DNA of 34,904 bases from NCBI RefSeq assembly GCF_001050035.1, contig NZ_CVTA01000027.1, positions 1 through 34,904 on the forward strand. The letters are read 5' to 3'. The translations under genes and the position numbers were made by a program. This DNA is from Mycolicibacterium komanii. GTDB lineage: Bacteria; Actinomycetota; Actinomycetes; Mycobacteriales; Mycobacteriaceae. This document shows, in pieces, positions 1 through 10,202 of this stretch (position 1 is the stretch's first letter; every line of letters begins with the position of its first letter). The notes below the pieces were generated by a model that saw nothing but the letters and a program-made list of their open reading frames with translations, made no database searches and had not been told where the DNA came from.

Positions 1-3000
1 TAGGGAGCTTCGGTCTCGTCGGCGGCGTCGACCTCGGCCGCAAGCTCGTGAATCGTGGGGTGCTCGAACACCATTCGCGCGGTGACGGCCACGCCCGCAT
101 CGCGGGCCCGTGCCGCGAGTTGAACCGCGAGGATGGAATCGCCGCCCAACTCGAAGAAGTCGTCGGTGCGGTTCACCGCAGGCACGTTGACGACGTCGGC
201 GAGCAGGGTCGCCAGCACGCGCTCGGTTTCGGTGCGCGCGGGCTCGGCCGGTCCTGACGGCGCCGACAGGCGGCGCTGCGCGGTGACCTCGACGAACTCC
301 AGGTCGCCATCGGCGGTCCACCGGCCCCGCCTGCCCGTCGCGCGCAGATCGGCCCCGGTCTCGTCGACGACGTGTTCGTAGACGTCGCCGACGACGCCGA
401 TCGCGACCGGATCGCGCCAGCCGTCGAGCACGCTGGCCGACGCCGCCGCGCTGAACCGCTGTACCAGGCGGCGCTCGTCACGGTCGGCGATCTGCACATC
501 GCGCACCCGCTGACCCGGGTCGTCGGCGAACGCGGCCAGCACACGGTTCAGCCATCCGACGAACCGTTCGGCGGTGCTGCGCCGGTACAGGTCGGTGCGG
601 TAGATGACGTGACCGCGGTAGCCGTCCTCGGCGCCGAAGAAGTTCACCGACAAGTCGGCATGGGCCACGTCGAACGGCGGCTCGAGCGCGGTGAACGTGG
701 TGTCGCCGTCCGCCCGCGACTCGATCACCTGGCCGGCGGGCAGCGCCTCGCGCACGTGCACGACGACACCGAACAACGGGTTGCGCGACAACGACCGTGC
801 CGGGCTGACCGCGTCGACCACCTGGTCGAACGGCAGATCCTGGTGGGCGTATGCCTCCAACGCGGTGCCACGGACCCGGCGCAGCACGTCACGCAGCGTC
901 GGGTTGTCGCTCAGATCGTTGCGCAGCACCACGATGTTGATGAAGAAACCGACGAGCTGGTCGAGCTCGGCCTCGGTGCGGCCCGCGACCGGGGTGCCCA
1001 ACGGAATGTCCGGGCGCTCACCGGCTTTGTGCAGTGCGACCGCGACGGCCGCCTGCAGCAGCATGAACTCCGTGACACCGAGTTGCGAGCTCAATTCGGC
1101 GAGCTTGCCGCGGACGGCGACGTCGATGCCGAACTCGACGGCGTCACCTTCGCCGCTCAGCACGGGCGGACGCAGGTAATCGGGTGTCAGGCCGGGGTCT
1201 TCGTGCATACCGGCCAACTGCTTGCGCCAGTACTCGCGTTGCGCCGCGATCGGCCCGTCGGTTTCGCCGAGCAGCGTCGCCTGCCACGCGGCGTAGTCCG
1301 CGTACTGGACCGGCAGCGGCGCGAATCCCGGCGCCTCACCGGCACGCCGGGCGCGGTACGCGGTCAGCAGGTCGGTGAACAACACCATGGCCGACCAGTG
1401 GTCGGCGGCAATGTGGTGGACCACCAGCGACACCACTTGCGCATCCGGCGTGGCGAGCACGGCGGCGCGCACGGGCGGGTCGGCTTCGAGGTCGAAGACG
1501 TGCCTGCGCTCCTTGCCGAGTTCGGATTCCAGCCAGACGTCGTCGGCGCCGTGGGCGCGACGCACCGCGACCTCGAGATCCTCGTTGACTACCTGGTATG
1601 GCGCACCGTCGATTTCGCGATACGTCGTGCGCAGCACCTCGTGCCTGCCCACCACGTCGCGCACCGCCTGCACGAATGCCTCGGTGTCACACGGTCCGTT
1701 GATGCGAGCCGCGAACGGGATGTTGTTGACCGGGCTGGGCCCGTCGATGCGGTACTGAAACCACATCCGCAGCTGCGAGGCCGACATGAGCAGCGGCCCG
1801 TCGTGCGGTACGGGAACCAGTCTGGGCCGGGTCGGGCCGGCGGCCGACGAGTCGATCCGCTGCGCGAGGGCGGCCACGGTGCCCAGTTCGAAGACCTCGC
1901 GCACGCCGATGTCGACGTTGAACGCACTGCGCACCCCGGCGACGAGTTTGGTGGCCAGCAGGGAGTGGCCGCCGAGATCGAAGAACGAGTCGTCGGCGCC
2001 GATGCGGTCGCGTTCGAGGAGTTCGGCGAACAAATCGGCGATCCGGCGTTCCGTGCCGTCGGCCGGTTCGCGGAACGCGGCGCCGGAGTCGATGTCGGGT
2101 TCGGGCAGCGCCGCCCGGTCGATCTTGCCGTGCGCGGTGATCGGGATCTCGTCGATGACGACGTAAGCGGCGGGGGTCATGTATTCGGGCAGCGCGGCAG
2201 CGACCCGGTTGCGGATCCGGTCGACGTCGACGGTTTCGATGTCCTCGGCAGGCGTGACGTAGCCGACGAGGCTCTTGCCCACACCGGGCAGATCGCTGAC
2301 CACCACGACCGCCTGGCCGACGCTGGGGTCAACCGAGATCGCCGCCGCGACCTCGCCGAGTTCGATGCGGTACCCGCGGATCTTGACCTGTTCGTCGGCG
2401 CGCCCGACGAATTCGATGTCGCCGTCGCCGTTGCGGCGGGCCAGGTCACCCGATCGGTAGAGCCGACCGCCGGGATTGAACGGGTCGGCGACGAACCGCT
2501 CGGCGGTCAGCCCCGGCCGGTCGTGATAGCCGTGCGCGACATGTGTTCCACCGATGTAGATCTCACCGATCACCCCGACAGGAACGGGACGCAGGGCGTC
2601 GTCGAGCAGGTGGATCTGAGTGTTGATCTTGGGCTTACCGATCGGCACGATGCGGGTGCCCTGCTTGCCCTCGACCTTGTACCGGCTGGCGTTGATGACG
2701 GTCTCGGTGGGCCCGTAGAAATTGTGCAGCAGCGCGTCGAATGTGGCGTGGAACTTGTCGGCCAGCTCGCCGGGCAGCGCCTCGCCGCCGATGGGCACGC
2801 GCTGCAGGGTGCGCCACTGGTTGACGCCGGGCAGCGACAGGAACAATCCGAGCAGCGAGGGTACGAAATGCATTGAGGTGATGCCCTCGACGTGCAGCAG
2901 CTCGGTGAGGTACCCGACGTCGCGCAGACCGTCCGGGCGCGGGATCACCAGGCGGCCACCGCACGCGAGCATGCCGAAGATCTCGGCGATCGAGACGTCG

Positions 3001-4985
3001 AAGCTCGGCGAGGCGACCTGGAGCAGCCGCTCGTTCTCGTCGATCCCGTAGTCACCCTTGAACCAGACGAAGTACTCCGCGACGGGCCGGTGGGGCACCG
3101 GAACGCCCTTGGGCAGACCGGTCGAGCCCGAGGTGTAGATCAGGTAGGCGGTGCTGTCCGGGTCCAGCGGGCGGACGCGGTCGGCGTCGGTGGGGTTGGT
3201 GGCGGGGAACCCGTCGAGGTCGGTGACCGGTTCGCGGATGGTTAGCTTCGGATCGGAGTCCGAGAGGATGAAGGTCAACCGGTCCACGGGGTAGGTGGGA
3301 TCGACGGGTTGGTACACCGCGCCCGCCTTGATCACGCCGAGTGCGGTGATCACGAGTTCCGGCGAGCGGTCCAGTAGCACCGCCACCCGATCCTCGGTCC
3401 CGATGCCGCGCTCGATCAGCCAGTGCGCCAACCGGTTCGCCGACTCATTGAGTTCGCGGTAGGTGTAGTTGCGTCCCTCATACACAACGGCGACCGCGTC
3501 GGGTGTGCGGGCGGCCTGTGCCTCCACCAGTGCCGTCATCGTGGACGGTTCGGTGACGAACTCCTCACCCGCCGAGACTCGGCGCAGCCATTCGACATCG
3601 TCGGGTCCCATCAGGTCGAGCTCGCTGATGGGCTCCTCGGGGCGTCGCAGCGCATCGTCGAGCAGCACCACGTAGTGCTCGAGCAGTTGGCGGACCAGCG
3701 CCGCGTCGAGGATCTCGACGAGGTATTCGGCCTCCACCACGATTCCGGGAGCGTCGAACTCCACCATGAAACCCAGAGGCAGCTGGGTGAGGTGCCCGCG
3801 CAGTTCCGCTCGGCGGCAGGTGATTCCGGGCGGATTGAATCCCTGACCGTCGGCGCCGCGGGCCCCGAAGGTCACCCGCGTCATCCGTTCGACGCCGTGC
3901 CGGCGGTCGGGGTTCAGTTCGCGCACCACCCGGTCCAGGTTCACGCGCTGATGCGTGAACGCGCCGACCGCGGTGTCGCGGGCGTCGGCGAGGACGTCGC
4001 GGAAGTTCCGATGGGCGCCTGCGCGCAGGCGCAGCGCCACCGTGTTGCCGTAGTAGCCGATCACGTCCTCGACGTCGGCGGTGCGGTTGAGCACGGGCGT
4101 GGCGACCAGGAAGTCGTCGGCGTGGGTGTAGCGCTGCAGCAGCACCCCGAAGGCCGCCAGCAGCACCATGTACGGCGTCGCGCCGGACTCCTTGGCCAGC
4201 GCCGCGACCCGCTCGACGGTCGCGTCCGGCAATTGCAGCGTCAATCGCTGCGACCGCCAGTTCGTCGGCACCGCAGAGCCGTTCGGGCCGGGCAGCTCGA
4301 GCGGCTCCGGCGGGTCGGCCAGCACGTCGCGCCAGTAGTCCAGGTCCTCGTCGACCGGGCCGAGGGCATGCGACGGCGGCGTGACCGCCGGTGCCAGCGC
4401 TTCACCGGTGTAGGCGCGGGTCAGATCGCCGAAGAAGACCTGCCAGCAGCCGTCGTCCCAGGCGATGTGGTGCGCGACGAGCAGCATGACGTGTTCGTCG
4501 GGCGCGGTGCGCACGAGCGTCAGCCGCAGCGGCGAGTCGGCGCTCAGATCGAACGAGGCGCCGAACTCGCGCTGGGCCAGAACCTCGAGACGCAGCCGAC
4601 GCGCGTGCTCGGACAGCTCAGTGAGATCGTGCACGGCCCAGCCGGGCGCCAGATCGTCGTGAACGGTCGGTTGGGGTTCGCCGTTCTCGTCGACGGCGTA
4701 GGTGGTGCGCAGCAGGGGGTGGCGCGCGGCGACCGCGTTTACGGCGTCGTGCAGCCGGGCGACGTCCAGGTCGCCGGTGAGCCGGTAGGACAGGCAGATG
4801 TTGAGGATGGCGCCGGTCGGGTCGGCCGCTTGGACGAACCACATGCGGCGCTGCCCGTCGGACAGGCCGACCTGCTCCGCGGCCGAGGCGTTCTCCGTGC
4901 GCAGTCCCCGCTCGGCGAGCTTGCGGCGCAGCAGCTCTAGCCGGCGGTCTTGTACCTGCTCGCGGATGTCCACCGTGTCAGTCAC
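1..4985 (-). CDS. mbtE: Mycobactin NRPS MbtE (3' end at or just beyond the window edge)
   Basis: Non-ribosomal peptide synthetase, seen for 1,661 residues. Domain order: condensation (about 1-440, HHIAWDDG near 170), adenylation (about 460-985, core [11 protein letters not shown] near 620), carrier (FDLGGHSLL, Ser1008), second condensation (about 1045-1480, HHIAADH), a short stretch resembling the end of an adenylation domain (about 1546-1568), and a second carrier (FELGGDSIL, Ser1617). The GTG start overlaps the mbtD stop as GTGA, so the two are translationally coupled. The last visible codon begins TA and could be the stop; M. tuberculosis MbtE is about 1,680 residues. In mycobactin assembly this enzyme activates the first (N6-modified) lysine and condenses it with the aryl-oxazoline. 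MbtE rather than MbtF is inferred from its position directly after mbtD. Confidence 0.87.
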   Translation of the reverse strand, partial: MTDTVDIREQVQDRRLELLRRKLAERGLRTENASAAEQVGLSDGQRRMWFVQAADPTGAILNICLSYRLTGDLDVARLHDAVNAVAARHPLLRTTYAVDENGEPQPTVHDDLAPGWAVHDLTELSEHARRLRLEVLAQREFGASFDLSADSPLRLTLVRTAPDEHVMLLVAHHIAWDDGCWQVFFGDLTRAYTGEALAPAVTPPSHALGPVDEDLDYWRDVLADPPEPLELPGPNGSAVPTNWRSQRLTLQLPDATVERVAALAKESGATPYMVLLAAFGVLLQRYTHADDFLVATPVLNRTADVEDVIGYYGNTVALRLRAGAHRNFRDVLADARDTAVGAFTHQRVNLDRVVRELNPDRRHGVERMTRVTFGARGADGQGFNPPGITCRRAELRGHLTQLPLGFMVEFDAPGIVVEAEYLVEILDAALVRQLLEHYVVLLDDALRRPEEPISELDLMGPDDVEWLRRVSAGEEFVTEPSTMTALVEAQAARTPDAVAVVYEGRNYTYRELNESANRLAHWLIERGIGTEDRVAVLLDRSPELVITALGVIKAGAVYQPVDPTYPVDRLTFILSDSDPKLTIREPVTDLDGFPATNPTDADRVRPLDPDSTAYLIYTSGSTGLPKGVPVPHRPVAEYFVWFKGDYGIDENERLLQVASPSFDVSIAEIFGMLACGGRLVIPRPDGLRDVGYLTELLHVEGITSMHFVPSLLGLFLSLPGVNQWRTLQRVPIGGEALPGELADKFHATFDALLHNFYGPTETVINASRYKVEGKQGTRIVPIGKPKINTQIHLLDDALRPVPVGVIGEIYIGGTHVAHGYHDRPGLTAERFVADPFNPGGRLYRSGDLARRNGDGDIEFVGRADEQVKIRGYRIELGEVAAAISVDPSVGQAVVVVSDLPGVGKSLVGYVTPAEDIETVDVDRIRNRVAAALPEYMTPAAYVVIDEIPITAHGKIDRAALPEPDIDSGAAFREPADGTERRIADLFAELLERDRIGADDSFFDLGGHSLLATKLVAGVRSAFNVDIGVREVFELGTVAALAQRIDSSAAGPTRPRLVPVPHDGPLLMSASQLRMWFQYRIDGPSPVNNIPFAARINGPCDTEAFVQAVRDVVGRHEVLRTTYREIDGAPYQVVNEDLEVAVRRAHGADDVWLESELGKERRHVFDLEADPPVRAAVLATPDAQVVSLVVHHIAADHWSAMVLFTDLLTAYRARRAGEAPGFAPLPVQYADYAAWQATLLGETDGPIAAQREYWRKQLAGMHEDPGLTPDYLRPPVLSGEGDAVEFGIDVAVRGKLAELSSQLGVTEFMLLQAAVAVALHKAGERPDIPLGTPVAGRTEAELDQLVGFFINIVVLRNDLSDNPTLRDVLRRVRGTALEAYAHQDLPFDQVVDAVSPARSLSRNPLFGVVVHVREALPAGQVIESRADGDTTFTALEPPFDVAHADLSVNFFGAEDGYRGHVIYRTDLYRRSTAERFVGWLNRVLAAFADDPGQRVRDVQIADRDERRLVQRFSAAASASVLDGWRDPVAIGVVGDVYEHVVDETGADLRATGRRGRWTADGDLEFVEVTAQRRLSAPSGPAEPARTETERVLATLLADVVNVPAVNRTDDFFELGGDSILAVQLAARARDAGVAVTARMVFEHPTIHELAAEVDAADETEAP

Positions 4986-7921
4986 GCGTTGTTCACCTTT
5001 TCTGATCGTTTCGTGCTGTCGAGGTTGGCGATGAGTTCGCCGCCGGTGATGCCGCCGAGCAGGACGGCCAGCGACACCTTGTGGCCGGTCGCGCGCTGCA
5101 GCCGCTTGCGGAGGTCGAGCGCCAGCAGCGAGTCGACTCCGAGGTCGAGCAGCGATGTGTCGAGGTCGATCGCGTCCGCCTCGAGGTTGAGCACCGCGCC
5201 GAGCTCGGTCCTCACCAGCGCGGTGGTGTCGGCGTTGGATTCGGTTGACGTCGTGTTCTTTTCGGCGGGGTCGTCGGTTCGGTTTCCCAGGAACACCCGC
5301 AGCCGGTTCTGGTCGGCGCTGAACAGCAGCGGGTCTTGGCGGTGGTCACGAAGGCTGGCCTCGACGGCCGCGTCCGGCGCCATCGCCAGCAGCCCGGACC
5401 GCTCGATCTTGGTCACCTCCGCTGCGCCGGCGATGCCGCTGCCGCGCCACAGCCCGTACCTGGCGACCACACAGTGGCGACCTTCGGCGCGCAGTTGGCC
5501 CGCCATCACGTCGAGCATCCGGTTGGCGGCCGAGTATGCGGCATGACCGCGGCCGCCCCAGACGCCGGACACCGAGGAACACAACAGGATTCGAGCGTCG
5601 GAGCGCACGGGCCAGAGCTCGGCCATCCTGGCCAGCCCGCCGATCTTGGCGTTCGCCGCGTCGGCGAACGCCTCGGGGGTGAGCGCGTCGTGGTCGGCGA
5701 ACGTCGCCGCGCCCGCGGCGTGGATGAGCAGTGACGCGCCGTCGCCTGCGTACTGCTCGGCTGCCGCGGCCACCTGCTCGCCGGAGGTGATGTCGCATCG
5801 GGGCGCGACCACCTCGACGTCCCGTGCGATCGAAGTGAGCTCGGCACGGACGGCGTCGTCGACGCCGCCTCGGCTGAGCACCACGATGCGGCGTGCCCCG
5901 CGGGCGGCGAGATACCGCGCGAAGTGCAGTCCGACCGCGCCGTTGCCGCCGGTGATCACGACATCGTCGAGCACCCCGGGCTCCGAGAGCCACGACGGTG
6001 CGGGCTCCACAGACTCACCGACGGATCGAACGTAAACCTCTGGGCCCGAACCGTTGTCACGAACCGCCGCCTCGGCGGCATCAGAGAGAAGGGCGTCGAC
6101 CGCCGTTGCGCTGAGCGCGTCGTCGGGGTCCCAGGACGGGAGGTCGAGGTGTCTGAACACCTGCTCGGGGCGTTCGAAGCCGAGGCTGCGGTGCATCGCG
6201 GCCAGCGCGGCCTGGGCGGGCAGGGCGACCGGCTCTGCGGGTTCGACGTGCTCGCCGCCGACGGTGACCAGGCACACCGCGCGGCAGTGCGGTCCTGCAG
6301 CGTCGACGTAGTCGAGAAGCCCGTCGCCGGCGAGCCGGGAGAGCTCGTGGGCGGCGCGTTCGACGCCGGGGTGGTCCAGCAGGGGGGCGACGGCGACGAC
6401 CAGGTCGGCCTCGGTCGGCTCGACGATCCGGGAGCCGCTGCGGCGCAGCGCCGTTCGCAGCATCTCGGCGAGCGGACCGCGGGGACCGGCGAGGTCGACG
6501 ACCGCGACCCGCTGACCGGGTGCGTCCGGGCTGATGGCGGTGGTGTCCCATGTCTCGCGGGCCACGGTGAGGCCGTATACCGGCGCCAACGGCCGCGGTT
6601 CGGCCCACAGCCGCAGCGCCCGCATCGGTGCATTCGGGAAGCCACGCAAGTGGGGCTGCGCGGAGATGTCGACCAGGTCGCCCCAGCGGAATTCGGGGTC
6701 GGCTGCGGCGACGGCAGCGATGTTGGCCGATACCGTGTCGACGAGCGGATGATCGCGATGCCCCGAACCGACGACGAGTGGGTCCTCCTCGGACAGCAGA
6801 TCCCCCAGCGCGAACAGCAGGGCCGGATGCGCCGACATCTCGATGTACGCGGTGGCGCCGTGGCGCCCTGCGGCGGCGACGGCGCGATCGAATCGCACGG
6901 TGTTGCGCAGGTTCTCGTACCAGTAGGCCGTGAAGTCGGTGCCTGCGGGCACGACGTCCGCCGTGGTGGAGCCGATGAACTGGATCGGCGCGTCGGCGAA
7001 GTCGGCCTCCGGGAGCATGGCGAGCAGGCCGTCGCGCACCCGTTCCAGCGCGCTGGTGTGACCGGGATAGTTCACGTCGAGTTCGCGGGCGAACAGGCCC
7101 TGTTCGGTCGCGGCCGCGACGAGGGCGCCGATCGCTTCCCGCTCCCCCGAGATCGCCACCGACGCGTTGGCGTTGACCGCGGACACCTCGAGCCAGCCGG
7201 GGGTCGACTCCATCATCCGTTCGGCGTCGGCGAGCGAAACCCCCAGTGCGGCCATGCCGTAGTCGCCCGCGAGACGGTCGACGGCCTTGGCGCGGGCGAT
7301 GACGACGGCGGCCGCATCCGGCAGCGCGATGCTTCCGGCGACGTAGGCGGCGGCGACCTCACCGAGGCTGTGGCCCACGACGAGATCGGGCACGATTCCG
7401 CATGAGCGCCACAGGTGCGCCAGCGCGACGGCGTGGGTGAACTGGGCCGACTGGATCTCGGTCTGCGACCACGTCCCGCCGGTGGTGTCGGAGGTCAGGT
7501 ACGGCAGCGGTGAGGGCTGCCCCGCGGCGACGAACGCGTCGGCGCAGCGGTCGACGATCGTGCGGTATCCCGCAGATCGCCGATAAGCGTCCGCCCCCAT
7601 GGACGGCCACTGATTGCCCTGGCCAGGGAAGACGAAAGCCCTTCGCACCGTGACGGATTGTGAGGATCGGGCGACCAGTGGGTGCGCGCAGCCGTCGGCG
7701 ACCGCGCGGAGCCCGTCGGCCAGTTCGGCGATGTCGGCGGCGCGGACGACGGCGCGGTGCCTGCGCAGCCGGCGCGTGCGCAGCAGGGTCGCGGCGACGG
7801 CCCGCACGTCGGGTCCGCGGTCGAGGTAGCGCAGTATCGCCTCGGCATCGGCGGCGAGAAGTTCCTCGGCGTGCGCGCTCAACACGACGGGCACCCGGCC
7901 GTCGGGGAAACCGTCGGACAT
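4982..7921 (-). CDS. mbtD: Mycobactin polyketide synthase MbtD (AT-KR-ACP)
   Basis: Polyketide synthase of 979 residues lacking a ketosynthase, which the adjacent MbtC supplies. The acyltransferase has [14 protein letters not shown] near residue 97 and the active-site motif GHSLGE (Ser185). A ketoreductase has a Rossmann loop [10 protein letters not shown] near residue 650 and a carrier domain follows (LGVDSLL, Ser931). MbtC plus MbtD add and reduce the beta-hydroxy acid unit that links the two lysines of mycobactin. The ATG at 7921 overlaps the mbtC stop by one base (TGATG); a GTG one codon upstream would give a GTGA overlap and is equally possible. The 3' end overlaps mbtE by 4 nt. M. tuberculosis MbtD is about 1,000 residues. 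Confidence 0.92.
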   Translation of the reverse strand: MSDGFPDGRVPVVLSAHAEELLAADAEAILRYLDRGPDVRAVAATLLRTRRLRRHRAVVRAADIAELADGLRAVADGCAHPLVARSSQSVTVRRAFVFPGQGNQWPSMGADAYRRSAGYRTIVDRCADAFVAAGQPSPLPYLTSDTTGGTWSQTEIQSAQFTHAVALAHLWRSCGIVPDLVVGHSLGEVAAAYVAGSIALPDAAAVVIARAKAVDRLAGDYGMAALGVSLADAERMMESTPGWLEVSAVNANASVAISGEREAIGALVAAATEQGLFARELDVNYPGHTSALERVRDGLLAMLPEADFADAPIQFIGSTTADVVPAGTDFTAYWYENLRNTVRFDRAVAAAGRHGATAYIEMSAHPALLFALGDLLSEEDPLVVGSGHRDHPLVDTVSANIAAVAAADPEFRWGDLVDISAQPHLRGFPNAPMRALRLWAEPRPLAPVYGLTVARETWDTTAISPDAPGQRVAVVDLAGPRGPLAEMLRTALRRSGSRIVEPTEADLVVAVAPLLDHPGVERAAHELSRLAGDGLLDYVDAAGPHCRAVCLVTVGGEHVEPAEPVALPAQAALAAMHRSLGFERPEQVFRHLDLPSWDPDDALSATAVDALLSDAAEAAVRDNGSGPEVYVRSVGESVEPAPSWLSEPGVLDDVVITGGNGAVGLHFARYLAARGARRIVVLSRGGVDDAVRAELTSIARDVEVVAPRCDITSGEQVAAAAEQYAGDGASLLIHAAGAATFADHDALTPEAFADAANAKIGGLARMAELWPVRSDARILLCSSVSGVWGGRGHAAYSAANRMLDVMAGQLRAEGRHCVVARYGLWRGSGIAGAAEVTKIERSGLLAMAPDAAVEASLRDHRQDPLLFSADQNRLRVFLGNRTDDPAEKNTTSTESNADTTALVRTELGAVLNLEADAIDLDTSLLDLGVDSLLALDLRKRLQRATGHKVSLAVLLGGITGGELIANLDSTKRSEKVNNA

Positions 7922-9249
7922 CACGCCGCCTCGGGTCGGGTCGCCGAAACCGAGACGATCACGTGGGCGTTGGTGCCGCTCATGCCGAACGCGGTGACCG
8001 CCGCGAACCGCTCACCGTCGACGTCCGCCCAGGGGGTCAGCTTTCTCGCTAGGCGCAATCCCTGGTTTTCCCAGTCGATTTCGCGGCTGGCTTCGTCGGT
8101 GTGCAGCGTGGCCGGGATCGCACCGTGTTCGGCGGAGATCAGCGCCTTGGCCAAGCCGAGACCGCCGGCGGCGGCCTGCGTGTGGCCGAGGTTGGACTTC
8201 ACCGAGCCGAGAAGCGGCCCGTCGCCTGGCTCGGTGGCGCCGTAGGTTCCGGCGAGCGAGATCAGCTCCGTGCGGTCGCCGAGCCGGGTCCCGGTGCCGT
8301 GCCCCTCGACCATTCCGATGTCCTGCGGGCGCAGACCGCTCGCCTCGAGCGCCCGCGCGAACAACCGGGTCTGTGCCTGTCCGTTCGGTGCAGTCAGCCC
8401 CACTGAGCGGCCGTCCTGGTTCAGGCAGGTGATCCGTAGCTCGGCGAGGATCCGGCGGCCGTCGCGCAGGGCTCGCGACCGGCGCTGCAGGACGAACATG
8501 GCCGCGCCCTCTGCCCATACCGTGCCGCTGGCCTGCGCGCTGTAAGGCCGGCAGTGGCCGTCGTCGGACAGCGCGTGCTGTTTGGAGAATTCGACGAAGA
8601 AGCCGGGTGAGCCCATCACGCAGACTCCGCCGGCCAGCGCGAGGTCGCAGTCTCGCGACCGCAGCGACTGTGCTGCGGTGTGGATGGCGGTCAGCGTCGA
8701 CGAGCACGAGGTGTCGATGGTCAACGCGGGCCCGGCGAGGCCAAGGGTGTAGGCGATGCGGCCGCTGATCACGCCGAGCGCGGTGCCGGACATCAAATGC
8801 CCGGTCAGATCGCAGAATTCGGCCAGGTCGGGGCCGTACCCCATCACCGAGGCGCCGACATAGCAGCCGGCGTCGTGGCCCACGAGGTCGTCGGGGTTGA
8901 TGCCGCTGTTCTCCAACGCCCGCCACGCCACGCGTAGCGCGACGCGCTGCTGCGGATCCATCGCAACGGCCTCTCGCGGCGAGATCCCGAAGAACTCCGG
9001 ATCGAAACTCGCTGCGCCGTCGAGGAACCCGCCGAGGTCGTGGATGTGCTTGAACCCGTCGCGCTGTGAGCCGTCGAGGATGTCGCGCACCGACCATCCG
9101 CGATCCCGCGGAAACGGACGAAGTCCCTCTCGTTCGTCGACCAGCAGGTCCCAGTAGTCGTCGGCGGTGTCGATTCCTCCCGGCGCCTCGATCGCCATCC
9201 CCACGATGACGATGGGATCGTCGACGCCGTCGGGTGCGCTAACCGGCAT
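7921..9249 (-). CDS. mbtC: Mycobactin beta-ketoacyl synthase MbtC
   Basis: Stand-alone ketosynthase of 442 residues, matching the roughly 444 residues of M. tuberculosis MbtC. It catalyses the decarboxylative condensation that extends the chain with the extender carried by MbtD. Visible signatures are the nucleophilic Cys in TIDTSCSSTLTA and the two active-site His in VEGHGTGT and SNLGHTQAAAG. The N-terminus PIVIVGMAIEAPGG is a typical KS start. The ORF stays open upstream to 9423, but that extension lies antisense to nothing useful and overlaps the mbtT 3' end with low-complexity residues. The ATG at 9249, overlapping mbtT by 11 nt, gives the family length. Downstream it overlaps mbtD. Confidence 0.93.
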   Translation of the reverse strand: MPVSAPDGVDDPIVIVGMAIEAPGGIDTADDYWDLLVDEREGLRPFPRDRGWSVRDILDGSQRDGFKHIHDLGGFLDGAASFDPEFFGISPREAVAMDPQQRVALRVAWRALENSGINPDDLVGHDAGCYVGASVMGYGPDLAEFCDLTGHLMSGTALGVISGRIAYTLGLAGPALTIDTSCSSTLTAIHTAAQSLRSRDCDLALAGGVCVMGSPGFFVEFSKQHALSDDGHCRPYSAQASGTVWAEGAAMFVLQRRSRALRDGRRILAELRITCLNQDGRSVGLTAPNGQAQTRLFARALEASGLRPQDIGMVEGHGTGTRLGDRTELISLAGTYGATEPGDGPLLGSVKSNLGHTQAAAGGLGLAKALISAEHGAIPATLHTDEASREIDWENQGLRLARKLTPWADVDGERFAAVTAFGMSGTNAHVIVSVSATRPEAA

Positions 9250-9985
9250 TGACCAACTCCGCGACGGCGTCGAGGTGGTCGTTGATGTAGAAGTGCCCGC
9301 CGTCGAACAGCGACAGCGTGAAGGCGCCCTGAGTGTGAGTTTCCCATCCTCGCAACATGGCTGGGCTGATGCGGTGGTCATCGCGACCACCGATCGTGTG
9401 GATGTCGGCAGCGAGGCGGACATCGGGTTCGCAGGCGTAGCGGTTGAACGCCACGTAGTCCGCGCGCACCGCGCGCACCAGCAGTTCTATGAAGTCCTCG
9501 TCGGCCAGCAGCCTGGGGTCCGTTCCGCCGAGGTCGACCATGTTGGCGACGACCTCGGCGTCGGCGGTCGGCAGTCTCGGTGAGGTGGCGATGGTCGACG
9601 GCGCCTGGCTCGCCGAAACCCACAGTTGACGAACGGGAACGCCATTCCGTTCTGCCACACGGCCGAATTCGAACGCGATCACCGCGCCCATGCAGTGGCC
9701 GAACAGTCGCAGCGGGCCCAGTTCGGACCAGTCCCCGGCAGCGAACAAGTCGGAGGCGAGATCCTCCACCGTCTCCGGCGCGGAATGGCTCAGCCGGTCC
9801 GCGCGCTGGGGGTACTGCACCACGTACGCGTCGTCACCGGCGCGGGCCAGCGCCGACGCGAACCCCCGATAGGCCGCCGCAGCGCCGCCGGCGTGCGGGA
9901 AGACGATGGTCGCATCGTGTGACGACTGCCCGGCGGACCGTTTGATCCAGGGCGCGAAGGTCAGCTGGCTCCGTTCGTCGATCAT
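9239..9985 (-). CDS. mbtT: Stand-alone thioesterase MbtT with a Cys nucleophile motif (GHCMG)
   Basis: Alpha/beta-hydrolase of 248 residues of the type II thioesterase family. It begins with the typical IVFPHAGGAAAAYRGF. The nucleophile elbow reads GHCMGA at residues 96-101, so Cys98 replaces the usual Ser; the codon is TGC at 9694-9692. The acid (IGGRDDHRIS) and His (DGGHFYIND) regions are intact. It replaces the thioesterase domain that is fused to the C-terminus of MbtB in M. tuberculosis, and may release or proofread mycobactin intermediates. Its ATG overlaps the stop of a 21-codon upstream ORF (ATGA), and its end overlaps mbtC, so it is first or second in the mbtT-mbtC-mbtD-mbtE transcription unit behind two IdeR-like boxes. 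Confidence 0.88.
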   Translation of the reverse strand: MIDERSQLTFAPWIKRSAGQSSHDATIVFPHAGGAAAAYRGFASALARAGDDAYVVQYPQRADRLSHSAPETVEDLASDLFAAGDWSELGPLRLFGHCMGAVIAFEFGRVAERNGVPVRQLWVSASQAPSTIATSPRLPTADAEVVANMVDLGGTDPRLLADEDFIELLVRAVRADYVAFNRYACEPDVRLAADIHTIGGRDDHRISPAMLRGWETHTQGAFTLSLFDGGHFYINDHLDAVAELVNAG

Positions 9986-10047
9986 CGTGTCGGGAGACCC
10001 GGCAGGTGCGGTGGGCGGGCCTGCGATTGCGCGGTGAAAACACTCAT
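9982..10047 (-). CDS. Short ORF (21 aa) upstream of and coupled to mbtT
   Basis: A 21-codon ORF starting MSVFTAQSQA, with a strong Shine-Dalgarno sequence (GGAGGAA) five bases before its ATG. Its stop overlaps the mbtT start as ATGA, while mbtT itself has no good ribosome-binding site. It lies just downstream of the IdeR-like box at 10065-10083. Seen: strong initiation signal and overlap. Inferred: it is translated and couples initiation of mbtT to its own termination. It could instead be a remnant of an extended thioesterase N-terminus in another frame; no function is recognisable in the peptide. Confidence 0.5.
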   Translation of the reverse strand: MSVFTAQSQARPPHLPGLPTR

Positions 10048-10064
10048 GAATTCCTCCGTGTGAT

Positions 10065-10083
10065 TTAGCGCAGGCTGTCCTAA
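10065..10083 (-). promoter_or_regulatory. IdeR-type iron box upstream of mbtT
   Basis: TTAGCGCAGGCTGTCCTAA fits 14 of 19 positions of the mycobacterial IdeR consensus TWAGGTWAGSCTWACCTWA. It sits 18 nt before the short ORF that precedes mbtT and is nearly identical to the box before mbtB. Iron-loaded IdeR would repress the mbtT-mbtC-mbtD-mbtE unit. Confidence 0.72.
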
Positions 10084-10091
10084 GTCGGAAG

Positions 10092-10110
10092 TGAGGTTAC
10101 CCTATCCTTC
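10092..10110 (-). promoter_or_regulatory. Second IdeR-type box upstream of mbtT
   Basis: TGAGGTTACCCTATCCTTC fits 15 of 19 consensus positions and lies 8 bp beyond the first box, giving a tandem arrangement. Tandem boxes are known at mycobacterial siderophore promoters; binding here is inferred from sequence only. Confidence 0.55.
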
Positions 10111-10202
10111 TCGAAGCGGACACGCCTACGTCGCCCCTCCGGCGCGGGTGTCGATCGGCTTCCCAGCCCCCACCGCACGGGCTATGACGTGCGCAGACGC
10201 AT

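Noticed and set aside
372..2876. Long + strand ORF of 834 codons opposite mbtE
   Set aside because: Antisense shadow of a high-GC NRPS gene: composition is rich in Arg, Val, His and Gly with no domain, and the minus frame encodes clear NRPS domains.
9250..9423. N-terminal extension of MbtC
   Set aside because: Overlaps the 3' end of mbtT and encodes low-complexity Ser/Thr/Arg residues unlike any ketosynthase; the ATG at 9249 gives the normal length.
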